Source: Alphaproteobacteria bacterium (GTDB lineage: Bacteria > Pseudomonadota > Alphaproteobacteria > Ferrovibrionales > Ferrovibrionaceae). Taken from it: 64,000 nt of DNA. Position numbers and translations under genes: made by a program. Every line of letters begins with the position of its first letter. Positions within the stretch are counted from its first letter, which is position 1. The stretch is from the NCBI GenBank assembly GCA_017307375.1, contig JAFKFH010000003.1, positions 744,001-808,000 on the forward strand, read 5' to 3'. The notes under the pieces were generated by a model. It searched no databases, was not told where the DNA came from, and saw only the letters and a list, made by a program, of their open reading frames with translations. Of this stretch, positions 1-7,489 are shown one piece after another.

Positions 1-96
1 CGCAAATGGGCGCGCGACTGGGACTCGGTCAGGTTCTGTTCCGAACGCTGCCGCAATGCCCGCGGCGCTGCCGCGACGCGATCGGGCAGCGCCTGA
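1..96 (+). CDS. DUF2256 family protein, 3' end only
   Basis: The window opens inside this gene. Reading from base 1 gives 31 codons ending in TGA at 94-96. The visible residues include KKWARDWD-like and FCSERC segments (seen: KWARDWDSVRFCSERC), which match the second half of the short cysteine-rich DUF2256 motif. Such proteins are small and probably bind a metal, but their function is unknown. The stop lies one base before the photolyase ATG at 98, so the two genes are almost certainly co-translated. DUF2256 genes are known to sit next to cryptochrome/photolyase genes, which supports both calls. The first half of the motif lies outside the window. Confidence 0.75.
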   Translation, partial: RKWARDWDSVRFCSERCRNARGAAATRSGSA

Positions 97-97
97 C

Positions 98-1630
98 ATG
101 GGTATGCTGCGTCTCGTTCTCGGCGACCAGTTGACGGCCGGGATGTCGTCGCTGGCCGACATCGATCCGGCCGCCGACGTCGTGCTGATGGTCGAGGTGA
201 CGGAGGAAGCGACCTACGTTGCCCACCACAAGCAGAAGATCGTCCTGGTGCTGTCGGCGATGCGCCACTTCGCCGACGAACTGCGCCGGCGCGGGATCAT
301 GGTCGACTATGTGGCGCTCGACGATCCCGCCAATACCGGCAGCTTCGACGGCGAGGTGGGGCGCGCCATCGCCCGTCACCGGCCGGCCGGTCTGATCGCG
401 ACGGAGCCGGGGGAGTGGCGGGTGCAACAGATGATGGCCGGCTGGGCCACCGCCTTCGGCCTGCCCGTCGACATCAGGACCGACGACCGGTTCTTTGCCA
501 GCCGTGACCGTTTCCGGTGCTGGGCGCAGGGGCGGCGCGGCTGGCGGATGGAACATTTCTATCGCGAGATGCGGCGCGAGCATGGCCTGCTGATGGACGG
601 GGACGAGCCGGTGGGCGGGCGCTGGAACTTCGATGCCGAGAATCGCAAACGGTTGCCGGCGGGCATGTTCCTGCCGCGCCGCCGACGCTTTCCGCCCGAT
701 ACCGTCACTGCCGCGGTCATCGCGCTGGTCGAGGATCGTTTTCCCAGCCGTTTCGGTACGACCGGGGATTTCGGCTGGCCGGTGACACGGGCCGACGCGC
801 TGGCGGCACTCGACGATTTTCTCGGCTCGGCCCTGGCGCGTTTCGGCGACTACCAGGACGCGATGGCCGCGGATTCGCCCTTCCTCTACCACTCGCTGCT
901 GGCGCCGGCGCTCAATCTCGGCCTGCTCGGGCCGCGCGAGGTCTGTCGCGCGGCCGAGGCTGCCTGGCGCGACGGCCGCGCACCCCTCAATGCGGTCGAG
1001 GGTTTCGTGCGGCAGATCCTCGGCTGGCGCGAATATGTGCGCGGCATCTACTGGACGCTGATGCCCGGCTATGCCGAGGTCAATGCGCTGGGGGCCGGCC
1101 GACCGTTGCCTGCGTTCTACTGGACCGGCGAAACCCGGATGCGCTGCCTGCGCGAGGCTGTCGCCACCACCCGGCGGCATGCCTATTCGCATCATATCCA
1201 GCGCCTGATGGTGACGGGAAACTTCGCCCTGCTCGCCGGCATCGCGCCCCGCGAGATCGAGCGCTGGTACCTCGCGGTCTATGCCGATGCCGTCGAATGG
1301 GTCGAGATGCCCAATACCCTCGGCATGGCAGTCTTCGCCGATGGCGGCCGCATGGCGTCGAAGCCCTATGCCGCGTCGGGCGCCTATATCGACCGCATGT
1401 CCGATTTCTGCGACGGCTGCGCCTATGACGTCCGGCAGAAATCGGGGCCGCGCGCCTGTCCGTTCAACTATCTCTACTGGGCCTTCCTGATCCGCAACCG
1501 GCCCGCGCTCGCCGGCAATGCCCGGCTGGCCATGCCCTACCGCACCCTCGACCGCTGGAGCGAGGCGGCGCGCCAGCGCTGCCTCGACGAAGCCGAGGCC
1601 TTCCTGGGCACGCTAGCCGGCGGGGACTAG
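98..1630 (+). CDS. phrB: Iron-sulfur bacterial cryptochrome / (6-4) photolyase-like protein
   Basis: This 510-residue protein belongs to the FeS-BCP class of the photolyase family, FAD enzymes that repair (6-4) photoproducts or act as photoreceptors in the cytosol. The N-terminal Rossmann-like part begins LRLVLGDQL and the C-terminal half carries the FAD-binding helical domain. Cysteines at residues 350, 438, 441 and 454 (in MRC, DFCDGC and RACPF) match in number and spacing the [4Fe-4S] ligands known from Agrobacterium PhrB when the ATG at 98 is used, which fixes the start. An in-frame upstream start at 56 would overlap the DUF2256 gene. Repair versus signalling cannot be told from sequence alone. 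Confidence 0.92.
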   Translation: MGMLRLVLGDQLTAGMSSLADIDPAADVVLMVEVTEEATYVAHHKQKIVLVLSAMRHFADELRRRGIMVDYVALDDPANTGSFDGEVGRAIARHRPAGLIATEPGEWRVQQMMAGWATAFGLPVDIRTDDRFFASRDRFRCWAQGRRGWRMEHFYREMRREHGLLMDGDEPVGGRWNFDAENRKRLPAGMFLPRRRRFPPDTVTAAVIALVEDRFPSRFGTTGDFGWPVTRADALAALDDFLGSALARFGDYQDAMAADSPFLYHSLLAPALNLGLLGPREVCRAAEAAWRDGRAPLNAVEGFVRQILGWREYVRGIYWTLMPGYAEVNALGAGRPLPAFYWTGETRMRCLREAVATTRRHAYSHHIQRLMVTGNFALLAGIAPREIERWYLAVYADAVEWVEMPNTLGMAVFADGGRMASKPYAASGAYIDRMSDFCDGCAYDVRQKSGPRACPFNYLYWAFLIRNRPALAGNARLAMPYRTLDRWSEAARQRCLDEAEAFLGTLAGGD

Positions 1631-1642
1631 GCCGGGTCTCGA

Positions 1643-2218
1643 TCAGGCACAGTCCGCATTGACCGGCGCGAGGCGGATGCGCAGCCGGTCGAGGGCGCGG
1701 CCGAAGACCATGCGATCGTCGACCGCCCGCGCCAGGACCAGTGCACCCTGGATGGCCAGGACGGCATCCTCGGCCAGATCGGCCGCGACGTCGGGCGGAT
1801 GGCCGCAGCGGGCCAGCGCGACGCTGAGCGCCGACGTCCATTCGGCGAAATAGCCCTGCACACGGGCGGCAAATCGGTCGCGTACCTCGCCCAAGGCGAA
1901 GACGCCGACAAGGCAGATGCGGCCGCCACCGTCGAAATACGCCGCCACCCCGTCGAGCATGGCGCCGATCGCGGCGACCGGATCGGGATCCCGGCGCAGC
2001 GGCCGGAAGATCGCCTCGGCGAACCAGCCGTCGATGTCGTCCAGCACCGCCGCCGCCATCTCGTCCTTGCCGCCGGGAAAGAAGTTGTAGAGGCTGCCCT
2101 TGCCCAGACCGGTCCCGGCGGTGATCAGCGCCAGGCTGGTCCCTTCGTAACCGTGCCGGCGGAAAATCTCCCCCAGCCGGCGCACGGCATCGCGGCGCTC
2201 CCGGATAAGCCGGGCCAT
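1643..2218 (-). CDS. TetR family transcriptional regulator
   Basis: A 191-residue repressor-type protein. The N-terminal helix-turn-helix includes GTGLGKGSLYNFFPGGKD near residues 35-53, the usual TetR pattern of recognition helix followed by a tyrosine/phenylalanine and a glycine turn. The remainder is the helical ligand-binding and dimerisation domain. Its ATG shares one base with the stop codon of the upstream NTF2-like gene (TGATG), so both are translated from one message. A perfect palindrome upstream of that partner gene (2724-2743) is the likely binding site, implying autoregulation. The ligand is unknown. Confidence 0.88.
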   Translation of the reverse strand: MARLIRERRDAVRRLGEIFRRHGYEGTSLALITAGTGLGKGSLYNFFPGGKDEMAAAVLDDIDGWFAEAIFRPLRRDPDPVAAIGAMLDGVAAYFDGGGRICLVGVFALGEVRDRFAARVQGYFAEWTSALSVALARCGHPPDVAADLAEDAVLAIQGALVLARAVDDRMVFGRALDRLRIRLAPVNADCA

Positions 2219-2688
2219 CAGAGGCCGAGGTCGCTCAGCCCCGGGTGATCGGACGGGCGTGGTCCCGGTGCCGGCCAGCGGAACAGACGCTGGTCTGGGC
2301 CGATGGCCACGTCGTTGATCGATGCCTCGCGCCGCCGCATCAGTCCGTCAGGATCGAATTCCCATTGTTCGTTGCCGTGGGACCTGAACCAGGCGCCGGT
2401 GTCGTCGTGCCATTCGTACTGGAAGCGGACCGCAATGCGGTTGTCGTGGAACGCCCAGAGTTCCTTGATCAGGCGGTAGTCGTGCTCACGCGTCCATTTA
2501 CGCTGCAGGAAGGCGACGATGGCGGGCCGGCCGGCGAAGAATTCCGACCGGTTCCGCCAGCGGCTTTCGGCGGTATAGGCGAGCGACACCTTGTCGGGGT
2601 CGCGCGAATTCCACGCATCTTCGGCCATCCGCACCTTCCGGGCAGCGCTTTCGACGGTGAACGGCGGCAGGGGCGGGCGCTGGCTCAT
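2218..2688 (-). CDS. NTF2-like / DUF1348 family protein
   Basis: A 156-residue SnoaL/NTF2-like alpha+beta barrel protein of the DUF1348 type. Typical segments are [17 protein letters not shown], near residue 20, and RFQYEWHD with GNEQWEFD in the second half. Function is unknown; members are small cytosolic proteins often placed next to TetR regulators. The open frame extends up to 2733, but that start would sit inside the operator palindrome and has no ribosome site, whereas the ATG at 2688 is preceded by AGGAA. It is the first gene of a two-gene operon with the TetR gene and is probably the regulator's target. Confidence 0.85.
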   Translation of the reverse strand: MSQRPPLPPFTVESAARKVRMAEDAWNSRDPDKVSLAYTAESRWRNRSEFFAGRPAIVAFLQRKWTREHDYRLIKELWAFHDNRIAVRFQYEWHDDTGAWFRSHGNEQWEFDPDGLMRRREASINDVAIGPDQRLFRWPAPGPRPSDHPGLSDLGL

Positions 2689-2723
2689 CGGTCGTTCCTG
2701 TCTGTCTGTATCATTCGGACGAT

Positions 2724-2743
2724 ATTGTACCAATCAGTACAAT
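2724..2743. promoter_or_regulatory. Palindromic operator for the TetR/NTF2-like operon
   Basis: A perfect inverted repeat: arms ATTGTAC and GTACAAT around a 6-base centre CAATCA. It lies 36 bases upstream of the NTF2-like start codon, where a repressor would cover the promoter. The GTACCAATC-like core resembles operators described for LmrA/YxaF-type TetR repressors. Binding by the adjacent TetR protein is inferred from position. Confidence 0.7.
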
Positions 2744-2762
2744 CTGCGGCAACCACCGGCTG

Positions 2763-2791
2763 TTGACCGCGCCCTGGAAACGGCCTAGAAC
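2763..2791 (+). promoter_or_regulatory. Candidate sigma-70-type promoter for the phage-type RNA polymerase gene
   Basis: TTGACC at 2763-2768 and TAGAAC at 2786-2791 are separated by 17 bases. The -35 is close to consensus and the -10 is weak. It sits about 95 bases upstream of the ATG at 2887, so the gene can be read by the host polymerase. Confidence 0.4.
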
Positions 2792-2886
2792 GCCATCGTT
2801 CCCGAATTGTTCTTAATTCTTCGCGCCAGCCGTCGGCCCGTGCCGGCGGTCGACTTGGCGCGTCCACGCCGTTGGAGGGCCAATCG

Positions 2887-5196
2887 ATGACCGATCTGAT
2901 CGCCTTGCAATCTGCCAGGGAAAACGCCGCGCACGCAGCGCGCCAGGCGGCGCGCTGCGCGCTTGTCGGCCCCTGCCTCGGCGCGGTAGCCGCTGCGCTG
3001 GGCCAGCTTCTGGCTGGGCTTGCCCGGGGTGGCGCCGGGCGCACGCATGTCTCGGTCGGCGCGTTGCGTGGCCTCGACCCGGTAGACCTTGCAGCCCTGG
3101 CACTCGCCGTCTGTGTCGACGGCGTCGCCAGGGCCGAGGCGCTGGCGCGCCTTGCCGAGCGCGCGGGCGAGCGGGTGGAGATGCTGAAGGCGGCCCGGTC
3201 GACCCGGTGGAGCCGGGCGCGTCGGGCCCGTATCGGTGCGACGCTCGTCAATGCCGTGCTGATCGGGGCGGGTGACGTCTTCGAATCGTACCGCGGTCAG
3301 GGCGAAACGCGGCTTGGCCTCACCGCCGGGGCGGCGGCGCGCTCGTCGACGGCCGGCATGACCGCCCCGCACGCGCCGATGGTGTCGCCGCCACGACCCT
3401 GGGCCGATTTCGATACCGGCGCCTATCTGACGGCGCCAGCCCGGCAGGGCATCACCCTGGTCCGGGTGCGCGATCCGGCACATCGCGCGTTGCTGCGCCA
3501 GGCATTGCGCGTCGAGCGTGCGCCGCGGCTGTTCGCCGCCGTCAACGCGATCCAGGCGGTTCCCTGGCGGATCAACCGCGACCTGCTGGCGCTGGTCGAG
3601 ACGGTGAGGACGAATGAGCTGGGCCTGCTTGCCCCGGCGCGCGTCGCGGTGCCGCCGCAGCCGGCCGCAGCGGACCGGGCAGGTCGGGCGGCGTGGCGGC
3701 GCGAGGCCGCCCGCGCCCACGACCACAACCGGATGGCCGACGTTCAGAACCTGATCGTGGCCCGCGACCTCGCCACGGCGCAGGGTCTCGTCGAGGCCGG
3801 CAACCGCTTCTGGGTGCCGCACAGCCTCGACTTCCGCGGGCGGGTCTATCCGATCCCCGGCTTCAACCCGCAGCGCGGCGACGCGGTGCGCGCGCTGTTC
3901 GAATTTGCCGACGGCGTTCCGCTGGGGGCCGCCGGGCTTTACTGGCTGGCGATCCATCTGGCCAATACCGGCGATTTCGGACGGATCGCCAAGGCAGCGT
4001 TCGACGAGCGGCTTGCCTGGGTCGAAGATCATCTCGACGAGATTGCCGGGGTCGCCGCCGATCCGGCCGGCACGATCGGCTGGTGGGCGGGGGCCGACGC
4101 GCCTTTCCAGTTCGTCCGTGCCTGCATCGAGCTGACCGCGGCATTGGCCGCACCGGATCCTGCGGCCTTCGTCTCGCACCTGCCGGTGGCGCTCGACGGT
4201 TCCAGCTCGGGCCTGCAGCATTATGCCGCGGCGCTGCGCGACGCCGAGGGGGCGGCACGCGTCAACCTGGTGCCGCTGCCGCGGCCGGCCGACATCTACC
4301 AGGACGTGGCCGACCGGCTGGCCTCGACCGTCGAGCGCGATGCGGCGGCCGGCGTGGCGGAAGCCGTGGAATGGCGCGATTTCGGCATCACCCGAAGCAC
4401 GGTCAAGCGCGCGGTGATGACCTCGGCCTATTCGGCCGAAGCCTTCGGCTTTCGCCGCCAGATCATGGCCGACACGATGCGGCCGCTGGAGGCGGCCGTC
4501 GTCACCGGCGCGCGCGGCCGCCATCCGTTTGCCGAGGGCGGCTGGCCGGCGGCAGGTTACCTCGCCGGCCTCCTCTGGCAGACCGTCGGCGAGGTTGCGG
4601 CCGGTGCGGGGGCGGGCATGGCGTTTTTCCGCCAGGTCGCCGGGCTGCTCGCCCGCGAAGGCCAGGGACTGACCTGGATCACCCCGCTCGGTCTGCCGGT
4701 GCGCCACCACTACCGCCGCTGGCGGCACGAGCGCATCGCGCTGCATTTCTTCGACCCGCGGCGGCAGGCGGCGCGGGCCGGGGACGTCACCGTCGGCGAC
4801 CGGATCCTTGCCCGGGTCACCGCGACGCTGCGGGCCAGGCCCACGCGCAATCTCGACCGTTCGCGCCAGCTTTCGGCGGTGGCGCCCAACGTCATCCATT
4901 CGCTGGACGCGAGCCACCTGATGCTGACCGTGCTGGCCGCAAGCGAGAGCGGAATTCGCGATTACGCGCTGATCCACGACAGTTTCGGCACCCATGCCGG
5001 CCATTGCAGCCGCTGGTCGGCGCTGATTCGACAGGCCTTCGTCGATCTCTACCTGGCATACGACCCTTGCGCCGCAATCCGCGAGGCGGCTTGGGCGGCG
5101 CTGCTGCCGGCCGGGCGCGATGCCCTGCCGCCCCTGCCCGAACGGGGCAGTCTCGATCTTGCCGCAGTCCTGGGTGCCGACTACGCCTTTGCCTGA
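2887..5196 (+). CDS. T7-like (phage/mitochondrial-type) single-subunit DNA-directed RNA polymerase
   Basis: A 769-residue single-subunit RNA polymerase, somewhat shorter than T7 RNAP (883). All catalytic landmarks are present: DFRGRVYP near 315-322, motif A LDGSSSGLQHY with Asp437, motif B TRSTVKRAVMTSAY with Arg503, Lys507 and Tyr515, and motif C LIHDSFG with His697-Asp698, equivalent to T7 D537, R627, K631, Y639, H811 and D812. The protein ends in DYAFA, matching the FAFA carboxyl foot of T7 RNAP. The ATG at 2887 is chosen over TTG 2872 because GGAGGG at 2874-2879 is spaced seven bases from it. Flanking genes are ordinary chromosomal genes, no phage gene is nearby, and codon use is as GC-rich as its neighbours. 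It should be an active polymerase; its promoters and role are unknown. Confidence 0.95.
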   Translation: MTDLIALQSARENAAHAARQAARCALVGPCLGAVAAALGQLLAGLARGGAGRTHVSVGALRGLDPVDLAALALAVCVDGVARAEALARLAERAGERVEMLKAARSTRWSRARRARIGATLVNAVLIGAGDVFESYRGQGETRLGLTAGAAARSSTAGMTAPHAPMVSPPRPWADFDTGAYLTAPARQGITLVRVRDPAHRALLRQALRVERAPRLFAAVNAIQAVPWRINRDLLALVETVRTNELGLLAPARVAVPPQPAAADRAGRAAWRREAARAHDHNRMADVQNLIVARDLATAQGLVEAGNRFWVPHSLDFRGRVYPIPGFNPQRGDAVRALFEFADGVPLGAAGLYWLAIHLANTGDFGRIAKAAFDERLAWVEDHLDEIAGVAADPAGTIGWWAGADAPFQFVRACIELTAALAAPDPAAFVSHLPVALDGSSSGLQHYAAALRDAEGAARVNLVPLPRPADIYQDVADRLASTVERDAAAGVAEAVEWRDFGITRSTVKRAVMTSAYSAEAFGFRRQIMADTMRPLEAAVVTGARGRHPFAEGGWPAAGYLAGLLWQTVGEVAAGAGAGMAFFRQVAGLLAREGQGLTWITPLGLPVRHHYRRWRHERIALHFFDPRRQAARAGDVTVGDRILARVTATLRARPTRNLDRSRQLSAVAPNVIHSLDASHLMLTVLAASESGIRDYALIHDSFGTHAGHCSRWSALIRQAFVDLYLAYDPCAAIREAAWAALLPAGRDALPPLPERGSLDLAAVLGADYAFA

Positions 5197-5206
5197 CCGA
5201 TCGATC

Positions 5207-5233
5207 TCGACACCCGGCAAGGCTTGCTATAAT
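5207..5233 (+). promoter_or_regulatory. Candidate promoter for the nucleotide-sugar dehydrogenase gene
   Basis: A perfect TATAAT lies at 5228-5233. The best -35 is TCGACA at 5207-5212 with a short 15-base spacer. It lies in the 78-base gap after the RNA polymerase gene, suggesting the two genes are transcribed separately. Confidence 0.45.
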
Positions 5234-5274
5234 GCCAGCCCTTTCCGGCGTGCGAGCCTTGATGGAGGCGGGAT

Positions 5275-6561
5275 TTGAGCGGTCAGTGGCGGATAGCGGT
5301 GATCGGGCTGGGTTATGTCGGGCTGCCGCTGGCGGTGGCGCTCAGCCGCCATTTCCAGGTGATCGGCTTCGACATCAGCGAGGGCCGCGTGGCCGAACTG
5401 GCGCGGGGCCATGATCGCACCCGCGAAGTCCCGGACGAGGTGCTGGCCGCCGCGCCGCTGCAGGTATCGAGCGGGCGTGAGGCGCTGCGCGGCGCCGACG
5501 TCTACATCATCACCGTCCCGACCCCGGTCGATGCCAGCAACCAGCCCGACCTCGGCGCCGTGCTGTCGGCCTGCGACACGGTCGGCGCGGTGCTTGGCCG
5601 TGGCGCGACCGTGGTGCTGGAAAGCACCGTATATCCCGGGGTGACCGAGGAGATCTGCGGGCCGCGCCTCGCGGCGGCCTCCGGCATGGTGGCCGGACGC
5701 GACTTCTTCCTCGGCTATTCGCCCGAGCGCATCAACCCGGGCGACCGCGAACACACGGTCGAGCGCATCACCAAGGTGGTGGCCGGGCAGACCGCGGAAA
5801 TCACCGAGCGCCTGGCCGAGATCTACGGCCGGGTCACGACCGGCGGCGTCTTCCGGGCCGCCTCGATCAAGACCGCCGAGGCGGCGAAGGTGATCGAGAA
5901 TGCCCAGCGCGACATCAACATCGCCTTCATCAACGAGGTGACGCAGATCTTCAACCGCCTGGGCCTGTCGATCTACGACGTGCTGGCGGCCAGCGCCACC
6001 AAGTGGAACTTCCTGAACTTCCGGCCAGGCCTGGTCGGCGGGCATTGCATCGGCGTCGATCCCTATTATCTCGCCGCCTGCGCCAACACGCTCGGCCATG
6101 GCGCCGAGGTGATCCTGTCCGGGCGGCGCATCAACGACGGCATGGGCGCCTTCGTCGCCGACCAGATCGCGGCCGAACTGGCGCCATGCCTGGCGCCGGG
6201 CCGGCCCGGCCGGGTGCTGATGCTGGGGCTGACCTTCAAGGAAAACGTGCCCGACCTGCGCAATACCAAGGTGATCGACCTGATCGAGCGGCTGCGCGGC
6301 CACGGCCTTCAGGTCGATGTCCACGACCCGCTGGCCGATCCGGCCGAGGCGCGCCACGAATACGGCCTGGACCTGCTGTCCGCGCTGGACGGGGTGCAAC
6401 CCTACGACGCGGTCGTCGGCGCGGTCGCCCACGATGCCTACCTGGCCTTCACGCCCGACGACGTCGCCCGGCTGCTGCGCGACGGCGGGCTGCTGGCCGA
6501 CGTCAAGAACCTGTGGCGCGGCCTGGCCCTGAGCGGGGACCGCCGGCGCTGGACGCTGTGA
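5275..6561 (+). CDS. UDP-N-acetyl-D-hexosamine 6-dehydrogenase (WecC/TviB/WbpO type)
   Basis: A 428-residue NAD-dependent enzyme that oxidises the C6 alcohol of a UDP-sugar to the uronic acid, for surface polysaccharide synthesis. The Rossmann motif GLGYVG is at residues 11-16, the central domain carries KTAEAAKVIEN near 199-209, and the catalytic cysteine is Cys258 in GGHCIGVDPYY. The C-terminal UDP-binding domain follows. Length and motifs fit the TviB/WecC branch better than UDP-glucose dehydrogenase, but the exact substrate is not decided. The start is a TTG at 5275: GGAGG at 5264-5268 is spaced six bases from it and no in-frame ATG is near. No glycosyltransferase genes lie nearby. Its last 59 bases overlap the convergent gene on the minus strand. 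Confidence 0.9.
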   Translation: MSGQWRIAVIGLGYVGLPLAVALSRHFQVIGFDISEGRVAELARGHDRTREVPDEVLAAAPLQVSSGREALRGADVYIITVPTPVDASNQPDLGAVLSACDTVGAVLGRGATVVLESTVYPGVTEEICGPRLAAASGMVAGRDFFLGYSPERINPGDREHTVERITKVVAGQTAEITERLAEIYGRVTTGGVFRAASIKTAEAAKVIENAQRDINIAFINEVTQIFNRLGLSIYDVLAASATKWNFLNFRPGLVGGHCIGVDPYYLAACANTLGHGAEVILSGRRINDGMGAFVADQIAAELAPCLAPGRPGRVLMLGLTFKENVPDLRNTKVIDLIERLRGHGLQVDVHDPLADPAEARHEYGLDLLSALDGVQPYDAVVGAVAHDAYLAFTPDDVARLLRDGGLLADVKNLWRGLALSGDRRRWTL

Positions 6562-7489
6562 CCAGCGCCTGACCGGCCAGCGATTCGGCCAGCGACTCGG
6601 GCGCCAACGCGGACAGACATTCGTTGACCGCCAGCAGGGCGGGGACCAGCGCCTCGCGATGGCGGTCGCGGTCGTTGCGCGCTTCGGCGCGATAGCGCCG
6701 ACAGGCGGCCAGCGCGGCCTCGCGCCCCGCCGCCGGATCGGTCGCCACGACCTGTCCCGAGGCGGCCAGCGGGGCCGCCAGCGCGGCAAACACTGCCGGG
6801 TCCAGCGCGGCGACATCCAATGCCGTCTCGCTCGGCCGGAAGCGTCTGGACTGGGTCAGGGCCAGCATGTAGTTCGCGGTCGGTTCGACCCGCACCTTGC
6901 CGCCCGGCGTCGCGACGATCAGCGGGCAGTAGGGCGCCAGCGCCGGCAGCACATGGTTGGGCAGCACCCGGGCACGCCAGTAGCTGGTGGCCAGCCGCGC
7001 GTAGTGGGCGAAATCCTCGATCGCGCGGAAATCGGCCGCGGCCAGCGGCTTGATCTCGACCTTCGGCTTTTCGGGCACCACCGTGTCGTTGGCGACGTCG
7101 ACGTAGAGCGTCCCGAACAGCATCGCATTCTGGAAATAGGTGCCGCGCAGGTCGCCCCAGACCATGCGCGCATCCCCGCCGTGATGCAGGAACGCCAGCA
7201 GTGCGGCATGGCCGGCCGCCGCCTCGCGCGGCAGACTGGCCGGGTCGAACGCCGCCAGCTGCCGTTGCGCCGCAACGGTGATCTCCAGGCATTGGCCGAG
7301 CGGATAGGGCCGGCCCTGCTTGACCGGCTGCCGCGCCGGCAGGACCTGGTCGAGGCCGGCGCGCAGGTTCAGGAAGAACGCTTCCAGCGCCGGCAATGCC
7401 GGCATCAGGAAGCGTTCGGTCAGGGCCTGCTGCCGGGCACGATCGGCGACCCGCGGCTCGTTGGGCAGCAGGCGGCGGCTGGACGTCAA
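6503..7489 (-). CDS. Unknown protein encoded downstream of fumC
   Basis: A 328-residue protein I do not recognise. It has no signal peptide or membrane segment; its composition is that of a soluble, helix-rich, alanine- and arginine-rich protein, with a better-defined centre around [19 protein letters not shown]. The start is a TTG whose TGA overlaps the fumC stop (TTGA at 7489-7486), so translation is probably coupled to fumarase. The 3' end overlaps the convergent dehydrogenase gene by 59 bases, and the last residues (rich in Gly, Ser, Arg) come from that overlap. An internal ATG about 28 codons in ([11 protein letters not shown]) is an alternative start. Confidence 0.65.
   Translation of the reverse strand: MTSSRRLLPNEPRVADRARQQALTERFLMPALPALEAFFLNLRAGLDQVLPARQPVKQGRPYPLGQCLEITVAAQRQLAAFDPASLPREAAAGHAALLAFLHHGGDARMVWGDLRGTYFQNAMLFGTLYVDVANDTVVPEKPKVEIKPLAAADFRAIEDFAHYARLATSYWRARVLPNHVLPALAPYCPLIVATPGGKVRVEPTANYMLALTQSRRFRPSETALDVAALDPAVFAALAAPLAASGQVVATDPAAGREAALAACRRYRAEARNDRDRHREALVPALLAVNECLSALAPESLAESLAGQALVTASSAGGPRSGPGRATGS

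Noticed and set aside
2218-5196. A prophage around the phage-type RNA polymerase
   Set aside because: No terminase, capsid, tail, lysis, integrase or attachment repeat is visible on either side inside the window; flanking genes are chromosomal. Sequence left of base 1 is not available.
2785-5220. An 811-codon open frame on the minus strand opposite the RNA polymerase gene
   Set aside because: It is a GC-rich antisense shadow: composition is low-complexity (Arg, Gly, Asp repeats) with no family motif, while the plus strand encodes a clear polymerase. The same holds for the long frames opposite fumC, leuC, glnD, mutS and maeB.
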